A stretch of DNA of 64,000 nt from Edaphochlamys debaryana. Its lineage: Eukaryota > Chlorophyta > Chlorophyceae > Chlamydomonadales. The notes under the pieces are model-generated. The model did no database searches, was not told the DNA's origin, and worked only from the letters and a program-made list of their open reading frames with translations. The stretch is taken from contig JAEHOE010000128.1 in assembly GCA_016858145.1 (NCBI GenBank), positions 301,781-365,780 of the forward strand. Reading direction: 5' to 3'. This document shows positions 55,919 to 64,000 of the stretch, in pieces; positions within the stretch are counted from its first letter, which is position 1, and every line of letters begins with the position of its first letter. Both the position numbers and the translations under genes were made by a program.

Positions 55919-58839
55919 AATAGAAATAGAAATATCTAACGCCGGGTTACCCCTGGCGTGGGTTAAGGAGGGCGGGTTGGTCAGACCCGCCACCATGGGG
56001 GTGCCTCCGCACCCTTTGTGCTCATCCTGGCCGGAGGGTCCTGTAGGTTTTCACGATGCTCTTGAGGCGGCTCACCGCGTGCCGGTGCAGGCTGTGGCAG
56101 CAGGCTTTTGCCTCGGTGGCCGTGACGCCCAGTGTCTTAAGCAGGGGGTTGAGGGTGAGGGGCACAGTGCCGGTGTGCCCTAGTGTGACGATGGTCTGTC
56201 GGGAGTAGTGGACGGTCCAGCCGTCGCTCCGCAGCAGCTCGGCGAGGTGCGCGTGTTGTGAGAGCTTCTCTTGCAGCTTTTGGGCGTGGGCCAGGTCGTT
56301 GCAGTACCCAACTTCGATCAGGTAGATCGGGTAGTGGGATTTGTCTGCAGGGGCTTTGTAGTCCTTTTTATCGGTGTTGCGGCTGGGGAGGTTGGGGATG
56401 AACAGGATGTCGGGCCGCATGCGGTCTGTCTCTGTGCTGCCCTGGTCGTTGGGGGCTAGCCAGCCGGGTAGGCGCTTGCCTGAGGCGTATTCCGGGGCGG
56501 TGTCAGCCCGCCCGGCGTCCATGAGCATGAACCCGCCCCCCCGGTTGCCAGCTTGGAGGCAGTCTGCAATGATTCGGACGGCTCCGTCGTGCCTCAGGAT
56601 GTACAGTCCTTGCATGAAGGCGTGGAGGCAGCCTCCCAGCAGATGTCCGATGGTCCCGCACCGCCGTTCGCCGTTGGCGCTGTGGCAGTGGGGGCAGTTG
56701 CTGTCGGGGACGTGGCCGTAGCGTTTGGCTAGGGCGGGGCAGTACATGGTGCCGTACCTGGCGCCCAGTACTGCGCTTAGGGTCCAGGGGTCGCCGTGCG
56801 GTTTCCCGCAGGTCAGGTTGCTGGAGGTCGGGCAGAGGTCGGGGGCGGCCTGTCGCCAGAGTTCGCTGAACACGCCTTCGTTGGTGTAGCCCGCATGGGC
56901 GCTGGGTGGTATCGCCTGGGTGAGTGCCCTTCCCATGTCGCTGACATATCGGAGCCCGGGGTCGGTCAGCCACCACAGGCGGGAGAAGGGGTTTGGGTCG
57001 GCGTGCTCAATCACGTCGCAGCCCTCATGGTCGGCTGCAGCCTCCTCGGCTCCCTTGTCTGCTTGTTCGTTTCCATACAGTCCAGTATGCGACACCACCT
57101 TCACTAGGCGCACGGGCACGGTTCGCGAGGCGAGTTCCTCTAGCGCATCGACGATAGCGAACAGTAGCGCTCGTGCCTTTGACAGGCGCAGCTTACGAGG
57201 CTCCTTGATTGCGCGTAGGATGAGGTCCAGCGAGGCTTGCGAGTCGCTGGCGATGGTCAGCTCGTCGCAGTCGCGGCCGAGCTCGACTAGCCCTGCTCGT
57301 ATTCCAGAGAGCTCAGCGCGCGTGATTGTGTCGGTGCCACCTTCTTCGGAGCCGTTGGGGTCGATGAGGAGCACGCGGCCGATGGACCAGGCACATGCGC
57401 CTGTGCGGGTGCGTTCTCGGCCGTTCACCTCCACGGAGCTTTTGCTGCCGTCAGTCCATACAATGGTGTCGGGGTTGAATCGTAGCGGGAGGCGTGCCGG
57501 GAACGTGTCCGCGGCCCAGCCGCTGGGCAGGGGGCCAACTACGGTCGCGGGCGGGTCGGGCGGTGGTTGGGCCCGGAGGCTACGTGCCCTTTGGCGCGCC
57601 TCGTGGGGCACAAGCCGGGGCGCGGCTGGTGTCACCGGTCGTTCGTGGGCGGGCACGAGCCTGGGCGGGGCAAGCTTCGTGGCACCTCTGTTTAGGAGCT
57701 CAGTCCTGAGGGTCGCCCAGCGGCTTGAACCTTCACCTGCGCCGCGCCCGTTCAGGGCGGCTATACCGTCATCGTTGGCAACGAGCACCAGGCGCATGCC
57801 GTGCCGGGGGCCGGGGCGGTCTTCAGGTAGTCCAATCCCGGTGGTGAGGGGGCAGATGCTGTCTGGCAGCCGGGCGAGGGAGTGCACGTGGCGGTGGTTG
57901 AGGAGGCGGGTATAGGGGGCGGTGTTGCTCCAGGGGAGCACCAGCAGGCTGACGGTGGGGGCGCCGGAGCCGTTGCTGACTTCCGCGCTGGCCGCTGCCC
58001 ACTGCAGGGCCTTCAACCCCGAGGCGGGGTCGTGCGGTGGGTGGGCCATGGACAGGCCCGCCATGAGGGTGGAGTAGGCCTCGCCAGCGGCTCCAAACAG
58101 GCGGTCGTCTTCGCGGGCGCTGCAGTAGGTGGTGGTGAACCTGGCGCAGGTGAGCGGGGAGGCAAAGCGTTCCACCACGGGTCCGGCCAGCGGGACGGAG
58201 GCGAGGGCGCGCAGAAGCAGGAGCCGGGTCCAGGGGCAGAGGCAGTCTTGTCCTCGCGGGGCCGTCTTCGCTCGTTTGCCGCCGGGGACCTCGCCCCAGT
58301 AGTACGACAGTAGGCGAGCGACGTATTCGGCGAACACGTGGGGCGGGGGGCACATATTCGGGTCGCTCTGTGTGGCCTGGTGGCGCTGGTGGAGGACCCA
58401 CAGGCGGCTGACGGGCAGTTGGCCCAACAGGGTTCCGTTGGGGGAGTAGACAAAGGCGGTGTCCGGGTCCGTGGTGTCGGCCTGGGAGCGGCGGCGGCCG
58501 GCCTGAATGGTGTAGCGCCCGGGGGGGTGGATGTCCGCGTATGGGTTGCAGGGGATGCGTTGGACAGTGGTGTTGGCCATGATGCGGCGTGTGCGTGCTG
58601 CGGGGTCCTCTGCCGGGCTCTCCCATCGTCCTTGCCTCTGCGCGTTAGTGAGGTTGGCGTCCGGGCGGGCCGTCGGGGCGGCTGCAGCGGGGCCTGGGCG
58701 CGGGGTTGCATTGTACTGTGCGAGTGCGGCAGTCCAGGAGTCGCAGTTTGTGAGGGCCTCCAGGGGCGCCCACATTGGTTTCCATGTGACGTATCGAAAG
58801 TTCTGGTCTATCCCCCTTCCGTACAGGGGTTTGTGGGCG
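55917..58839 (-). mobile_element. 5'-truncated LINE-type retroelement with restriction-like endonuclease
   Basis: The element reads right to left. It ends on the left in a short (TATTTC)n tail at about 55917-55936, preceded by a 3' region with small GC hairpins. Its reading frame is open upstream of the first ATG (58775) to the edge of internal telomere repeats at about 58840, showing that the 5' part, including the reverse transcriptase, is missing. Telomere-associated, 5'-truncated LINEs are known from Chlorella (Zepp); whether this is the same family cannot be decided here. Confidence 0.75.
56022..58775 (-). CDS. C-terminal part of a LINE polyprotein: RNase H plus CCHC and restriction-like endonuclease
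   Basis: 917 residues from the first ATG, but the frame continues open at least 20 codons further upstream, so this is a fragment. Near residue 440 an RNase H domain starts (IVWTDGSKSS), followed by TRAELSGIRAGL, LTIASDSQAS and GNEQADKGAEEA; all four acidic catalytic positions are present. Near 693 a CPHC...H-x4-C zinc motif and near 789-820 RPDILFIP...YLIEVGY match the restriction-like endonuclease found at the C-terminus of R2/Dualen-type LINEs, which nicks the target DNA. The N-terminal 430 residues may include the connection to the lost reverse transcriptase and are not recognised. The intact catalytic residues suggest recent insertion. Confidence 0.75.
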   Translation of the reverse strand: MWAPLEALTNCDSWTAALAQYNATPRPGPAAAAPTARPDANLTNAQRQGRWESPAEDPAARTRRIMANTTVQRIPCNPYADIHPPGRYTIQAGRRRSQADTTDPDTAFVYSPNGTLLGQLPVSRLWVLHQRHQATQSDPNMCPPPHVFAEYVARLLSYYWGEVPGGKRAKTAPRGQDCLCPWTRLLLLRALASVPLAGPVVERFASPLTCARFTTTYCSAREDDRLFGAAGEAYSTLMAGLSMAHPPHDPASGLKALQWAAASAEVSNGSGAPTVSLLVLPWSNTAPYTRLLNHRHVHSLARLPDSICPLTTGIGLPEDRPGPRHGMRLVLVANDDGIAALNGRGAGEGSSRWATLRTELLNRGATKLAPPRLVPAHERPVTPAAPRLVPHEARQRARSLRAQPPPDPPATVVGPLPSGWAADTFPARLPLRFNPDTIVWTDGSKSSVEVNGRERTRTGACAWSIGRVLLIDPNGSEEGGTDTITRAELSGIRAGLVELGRDCDELTIASDSQASLDLILRAIKEPRKLRLSKARALLFAIVDALEELASRTVPVRLVKVVSHTGLYGNEQADKGAEEAAADHEGCDVIEHADPNPFSRLWWLTDPGLRYVSDMGRALTQAIPPSAHAGYTNEGVFSELWRQAAPDLCPTSSNLTCGKPHGDPWTLSAVLGARYGTMYCPALAKRYGHVPDSNCPHCHSANGERRCGTIGHLLGGCLHAFMQGLYILRHDGAVRIIADCLQAGNRGGGFMLMDAGRADTAPEYASGKRLPGWLAPNDQGSTETDRMRPDILFIPNLPSRNTDKKDYKAPADKSHYPIYLIEVGYCNDLAHAQKLQEKLSQHAHLAELLRSDGWTVHYSRQTIVTLGHTGTVPLTLNPLLKTLGVTATEAKACCHSLHRHAVSRLKSIVKTYRTLRPG

Positions 58840-58856
58840 GGGTTTAGGGTTTAGGG
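58840..58856 (+). repeat. Interstitial telomere repeats at the LINE junction
   Basis: GGTTTAGGGTTTAGGGA, about two TTTAGGG units in the same orientation as the terminal telomere, directly adjoin the truncated 5' end of the LINE. Confidence 0.85.
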
Positions 58857-61800
58857 ACGCACAGACCAGGTACCCCTTCCAACGCGTTTTTGGGCCACAC
58901 AGCTCTTGATTCGTTGTTTCTCAGGGCCCCACAAGGCACACACCTTGGTTAACGACCTGCCCATTAGATCCAGGCAGGGGGATGGCAAAACCATGCCTGG
59001 GGCAGCTAATAATGGTCATTCAAGCTGAGGGGGGTGGGGGCCAGGGCACCTAGCCCGGCTCAGAGCCCCTGCACGCGGGCGCTGCCTGGTGCCCCATTGT
59101 GCCTTGAATTTGGGTGTCTCCTGGCTCACAACCAGTTGTGTATGTATGGCCAAGTAAGAGGAGACAGCAGGGCACGCAGGAGCACGGTTTCCTGGTGTTC
59201 CGGGCCTCGCGAGCGCCTTGCACGCTGCCGGGCTATGCGGGGGGCACCGAGCCTGTCAATGTACCACCTTCCAGCCTGGCCTGCATGACAATTGACATAT
59301 TACATCAATCTCATTCATATGAACAGCTGTGGGGACAAGAGCATAGCCATTTGGAGGGCTCGACCCCTGCGCGGTGAGGGCAACGAGCCCTCTAAAGCTA
59401 GCTCTTTCACGCACAAATGTGTCTGAACAAATACGTATGAATGCATTGAGTAAGAAAGCTTGCAAGGTGGTGCAGAAGGGCGTTGTTTCAGCAACTCGCG
59501 CACACTTCTGTTGGCCGACCGCGTACTCGAGGTGTACACCTGGCCTTTGAGAGTTTGCCTTCCATTGTTAACAACTGCATCACCGCTTTCGAATGAGCAA
59601 AGATAGAGCTGATGGCGTGCGCTGGAGCAGAAGCTGACGGCATCGCCGTACAGCGAGACCCATAGGGTAAAAATGGTCTCTTAGCGCCTGCACAGCCAGG
59701 GGCCCCGGGCCCCCAGGCAGGGGCCCCAACCAGTGGCACACCACCACCCATCGCCTTCCCCCACCCTTCTCCCTTTGCACCTGCCACTAGATATGTCCTG
59801 GGCTGCGCTCTGTGCTCTGGCATGGGCCAGGGGTGTGTGTATGGGGCTACCAGCCCCACCTGAAGACAGCCCCTTGCATGGCCATGCTTCTGGGGAGGCC
59901 ACTTGCAGAGGGCAGGGCAAGGCTTGCCTGATGGTGATGGGGGCGAGTAGCGGCACCAAAATAACACTGGTTAGGTACACAATGGATGGTAGAGAGGCGG
60001 CGCAGGGAGGGGAAGGTGCTGGGGAGTGGCCGAGGGGGCTGTGGGGCTTGCGTGATGCAGGGGGCTGCCAGAGGCCGATCCCGCCAAGTCGCCCAAGCCG
60101 GGCAACACTCAGACTGCACTCGCTCTCTTCTTGACTTACCGGATGCCTGACGACTCACAGGCACCAAATGCAGCAACAAGGCATGTTGCCGGTGGAAACG
60201 TCGGCTGCCAGAGAGGTTATCGCGTTGATGAAGAAAGCGCGATGAGGTCTACAAGTAGCAGTAAGCGACGACGACTAGAAACGGTATAGCCCAAAGCCAC
60301 TCCAAGCATAGCAACGAACGCAATTTGCAATCGTGGCGGGCGCAACCTGCCGCATGCTGTTTGCTCAGGCAATAGCGTTTGCCAGCCGCTTTCCAGAGAA
60401 CCAAGGCTTAGCCCGCCGCAAGCCCACACGACAGAGATCCTGAGCTGCTCGTCCACCCGAGGCATTGGGTCAGAATGGCCGTGGGCCGCTGGCGCAGGGC
60501 CTCCCCAGGCTGCCTGCCGCCTGCCTTCCCCCCCTCCCCCACTCCCCCCCCAATGCCTTGCGCCCGCCCAGCCCCTCACCCCTTGCCGTTTGGCTGCTTC
60601 TTCGTCTATCTGGGCCGCTTGAGGGGGCGTCGCACGTGTGGGACGCACCGTCGGGCCCCACCGAAGTGTGCCGCCTTGGGAGAGCGGGCCACTTTGAGGC
60701 ACCGGTTGCTCGTAGCTGGGAAGTTGATGCCTGGTAAGACTGCTGATAGCATAGACATGAAGCTCAGCCACGCGGGTGCGGTGTGTGGGGGGGGTGCGCG
60801 TGGGGGTGGGTCGGGGGACTGGGAGTTCCGAAAGCTCATGGCGCGAGGCGTGGAGCTGGGCTCGGCCGGGGCCGGCTGCCGTGGAAGGGCGAAGTGCAAG
60901 TCGCACTCCAAGCCAGTTACTCGCATTGCCATTCTATACTTGCACACTTGTACATAGTCCCTTACTAGCGCAAAGCAGCGAACGTGCTTGCGAAAGAGGC
61001 CGCATCCCTCGGCGCGCCAAGAAATTTCCGGGCCTTCTGCGCCTTCTCAACTCGGCCATTAGGCTAGAAGCCTTTCCTCCTAGCCGCTTGCATGCGTGTC
61101 GCGCTTCCGGGCAAGGGCTTTTTTGCTCGCATTGCCCGCTAAAGCCACAAGCGCCGTCACCACGCGGTTGAACTACGAAGGGAGGGATCGCGGGTCTGCG
61201 TCGCCAGCCAGGTGCGCCGAGCTCTGGGGAGGCTGTCGACCGCGACTGGTTGACCCGGCCCCCCGTCCTTACCCCCGCCTGCAACATCCGTCGCCCGATG
61301 TCTCCCCGATGTGTCGATGTGGGGGACGGGCGGGGAATCCCCAACCCCCCGGGCCCCCAACCCGTTCAGCCGTTAGCATAGGGGTGTGGGTCGTGTTCCG
61401 GGGAAGAGGGGGCCGGCGGTGAGCGTGGCAGCCTGGCGATGGGATGCCAGCTTTGCGAACATGCTGGAATACATCCTCGGCCCGCGCGCGCCGGTACGGC
61501 TTCAGATGAGCGCAGAATCCGAACTGCCCATCAGTATATAGCATATACACCATATTGAGCCGGGCCTCTGCTCGCCCTGCCCTTCCCGGCTCTCAATTCC
61601 ACCCCCACTGCCCCTCCCCCCCTGTCAGGTGGCACCCTTCGCCCCCCCCGCCACCCCCCGCCCTCAAACCGAAGGTGCGCGTGGTGGAGCATGAAGGGGG
61701 GGATGCGGCAACGCATATGGGAGACTTAGCAACCGGCTAATCGAAGTGGGTGGAGAGGAGATCAGAGATCTGCTCACTTTCCGCTTGGTAAGCTACCGGT

Positions 61801-62784
61801 AGCAAGGGGCTTGGTGGGTCGAGGCAGCCTGCAAGCGCCCATCTGCGGGAGGGGAGGGGGAGGCGCCTCTGGAGGCCTGGCTCTGCCGTAGTACACTGCT
61901 GAATCAAGCGGCGTTGGAACCGCAATGCTTTGCAGAAGCACGGCGGCGCGGTGGGAGGGGCGGAGGGACGGGGGAACTGCCCTTCTCGGCACCAGCCCTC
62001 AGGACCCGCTCAGCCCCCAGCACGCGGTCCCCCGCCGCCCCCCGCCGCCATGGCGCACCCGTGGATGCAACAGACCTAAGAGCGCTCAACTGACACGTCG
62101 CTGTTGCTGCTGCCGCCCCTCTCCCCCCCCCCCCTCAGGTCAACTCGTGTCACGGAGGTGGTCTCGCGGGTGGGCACCGGTACTGGGCCTACCTACCTAC
62201 CTCGCGCGCGTGTCCAGGTGGGCCCTCGTGTCCAGGCGGGGTCAGGAACGGGCGATCGGAAAGGTTCGGAACGATGCTCTCAGCTGCAGCGGGTGCTATC
62301 GACCGAGAGGGACAGAACAAAGCAACTTGCATGTCCGGAGGTCAAGGGCGTTAGGCATGGCAAGGCCCCGCACGCTTCAACAAGCTTGCCCATTCGGTTT
62401 GGCACTGCGGAGTTGGCAATTGGAGCTGTACCAAGGCAATGGCGCCTGCAGTGGCAGCTCTCAGGCAAGCAAGGGCAATTTGCGACTTGTAGAACGAGAA
62501 GAAGGATGTGAGGGCACTTTCCTGGCTATGCGGCACTTGTGTGCAACACCTGCTAGCGAGGATGCCCACCGACAGTGCTTGCAAACGGCCAAGATCAAAC
62601 CGTCACAACATCATACAAACCAAAATATCAGCTTCGATCAAACCAGCAAAGGGGGGGGGGGCGGAATTGAGGCCGTCACGCTCAAAACACGGCCCCCACG
62701 GGCAAACCAGCCCCGCACCCCTCCTCCCTTCCAGCAATGCATCCGCCACCCAATCCCCTGCTCAACAAACCCCTGCCCGAGTAT
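58857..62784. other. Subtelomeric non-coding region
   Basis: About 3.9 kb with no supported gene, RNA or mobile element. Open frames are short and lack protein character. A G-run occurs at about 62650. Confidence 0.5.
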
Positions 62785-62964
62785 CAGACACCCAGCTGCT
62801 GACCCCACGCCCCCCTCCACGGAAATCGTCCCCTTTGCAGATGCTGGAGGTGGATGGAAGCAGCTGGAGCTGGCCCACATCCACTGGCTCTGAGGACTTG
62901 TGCTCCTGGCAGCCGGGTTGCACCCAGGTGCCTCCAGGTGGGGTTGGGGGCACTGCCAGGGAGG
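62785..62964 (+). repeat. 180-bp subtelomeric repeat, inner copy
   Basis: Identical by eye over 180 bases to 63159-63338 (offset 374). Flanks differ on both sides. Confidence 0.95.
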
Positions 62965-63158
62965 TTCGGAATCGAGGGGACAACAGATTTGAGCAGAGTT
63001 TGGGGGCGGCATGCTGCACGGGTGCAGGGGAGCCCTTGGGAGGGGTGGAGTGGTATGGAAATTCGACTTGAGGGCTGGGGGGGTCATGGGGGGTCCGTGG
63101 GCCCACCTGGGCTTGCCGCCCTCCCTTCCCCCTCACCCATTGACTGCATCCTACCTAA

Positions 63159-63338
63159 CAGACACCCAGCTGCTGACCCCACGCCCCCCTCCACGGAAAT
63201 CGTCCCCTTTGCAGATGCTGGAGGTGGATGGAAGCAGCTGGAGCTGGCCCACATCCACTGGCTCTGAGGACTTGTGCTCCTGGCAGCCGGGTTGCACCCA
63301 GGTGCCTCCAGGTGGGGTTGGGGGCACTGCCAGGGAGG
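63159..63338 (+). repeat. 180-bp subtelomeric repeat, outer copy ending in telomere
   Basis: Same as 62785-62964. Where the inner copy continues with TTCGGAATC, this copy passes directly into GGTTTAGGG telomere repeats. Confidence 0.95.
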
Positions 63339-64000
63339 GTTTAGGGTTTTAGGGTTTAGGGTTTAGGGTTAGGGTTTAGGGTTTAGGGTTTAGGGTTTAG
63401 GGTTTAGGGTTTAGGGTTTAGGGTTTAGGGTTTTTTAGGGTTTAGGGTTTAGGGTTTAGGGTTTAGGGTTTAGGGTTTAGGGTTTAGGGTTTAGGGTTTA
63501 GGGTTTAGGGTTTTTTTTTAGGGTTTAGGGTTTAGGGTTTAGGGTTTAGGGTTTAGGGTTTAGGGTTAGGGTTTAGGGTTTAGGGTTTAGGGTTAGGGTT
63601 TAGGGTTAGGGTTTAGGGTTTAGGGTTTAGGGGGTTTAGGGTTTAGGGTTTAGGGTTTAGGGTTTAGGGTTTAGGGGTTTAGGGTTTAGGGTTTAGGGTT
63701 AGGGTTTAGGGTGTAGGGTTTAGGGTTTAGGGGGGAGGGTTTAGGTTTAGGGTTTAGGGTTAGGGTTTAGGGTTTTAGGGTTTAGGGGTTAGGGTTTAGG
63801 TTAGGGTTTAGGGTTTAGGTGTAGGGTTTAGGGTTTAGGGTTAGGGTTTAGGGTTTAGGGTTAGGGTTTAGGGTTTAGGGTTTAGGGTTTAGGGTTTAGG
63901 GTTTAGGGTTTAGGGTTTAGGGTTTAGGGTTTAGGGTTTAGGGTTTTTAGGGTTTAGGGTTTAGGGTTTAGGGTTTAGGGTTTAGGGTTTAGGGTTTAGG
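63339..64000 (+). repeat. Terminal telomere, (TTTAGGG)n
   Basis: About 660 bases of TTTAGGG running to the end of the window, with variants TTAGGG, TTTTAGGG, TTTTTTAGGG, TTTTTTTTTAGGG, TTTAGGGG and one GTGTAGGG-like unit. The G-rich strand points outwards, as at a right chromosome end. Confidence 0.98.

Noticed and set aside
56920..57915. Plus-strand frame opposite the LINE
   Set aside because: Antisense shadow; the minus strand carries the RNase H and endonuclease motifs.
58857..62784. Ribosomal or other structured RNA genes in the subtelomere
   Set aside because: No rRNA, tRNA or snRNA signature could be recognised by eye.
61925..62893. 322-codon frame in the subtelomere
   Set aside because: Its C-terminal part is the 180-bp subtelomeric repeat, repeated again in another frame at 63,2xx; no protein-like features.

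Overview
The window is the right-hand end of a nuclear chromosome from a GC-rich green alga, most likely a chlorophyte of the Trebouxiophyceae (Chlorella/Coccomyxa-like). Three observations support this. The last 660 bases are a TTTAGGG telomere; Chlamydomonas and its close relatives use TTTTAGGG. The genes are broken into many small exons by GT-AG introns (a few look like GC-AG) with C-rich 3' ends. The proteins are rich in Ala, Gly and Pro, as expected at about 65-70% GC. The species assignment is an inference.

Layout. 1-45,400 is gene-dense, with mostly housekeeping-type, often poorly characterised genes. They are: an unidentified gene with a Pro-rich N-terminus (partial at the left edge, to 3970); an unidentified Ala/Leu-rich protein (5073-7577); a secreted Cys-rich protein (8291-10304); a mitoferrin-type mitochondrial carrier on the minus strand (12170-14399); a protein with a predicted organelle-targeting peptide and mTERF-like repeats (15051-16819); a tubulin-tyrosine-ligase-like enzyme (17898-21453); two tandem BTB-domain paralogues (21730-24375 and 25229-26841) that share a nearly identical 3' end; a 24-exon minus-strand gene (36650 to 28066) whose C-terminal third is a UDP-N-acetylglucosamine-pyrophosphorylase-like domain lacking its active-site loop; and a 17-exon gene (37708-45415) for a 1711-residue protein of unknown function. 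I followed splice phases by hand for most of these, and the exons join in one continuous frame.

46,117-64,000 is a subtelomeric mobile-element zone with no recognisable cellular gene. A young Ty3/Gypsy chromovirus lies on the minus strand, flanked by a 5-bp target duplication. Its gag and pol share one frame split by a single UGA, its pol begins with a Dam-methyltransferase-like module, and a 24-bp palindrome replaces the end of the integrase. Its right LTR is fused to a 345-bp miniature LTR element (TRIM) carrying the same primer-binding site and polypurine tract. Further right is a 5'-truncated LINE-type element (RNase H plus restriction-like endonuclease) whose truncation point abuts internal telomere repeats. 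The final 1.2 kb has a 180-bp subtelomeric repeat present twice; the second copy runs straight into the terminal telomere.

The cellular genes do not form an obvious pathway. The strongest candidates for something undescribed are the inactive-looking pyrophosphorylase fusion, the methyltransferase-bearing chromovirus with its TRIM partner, and the LINE-telomere junction.
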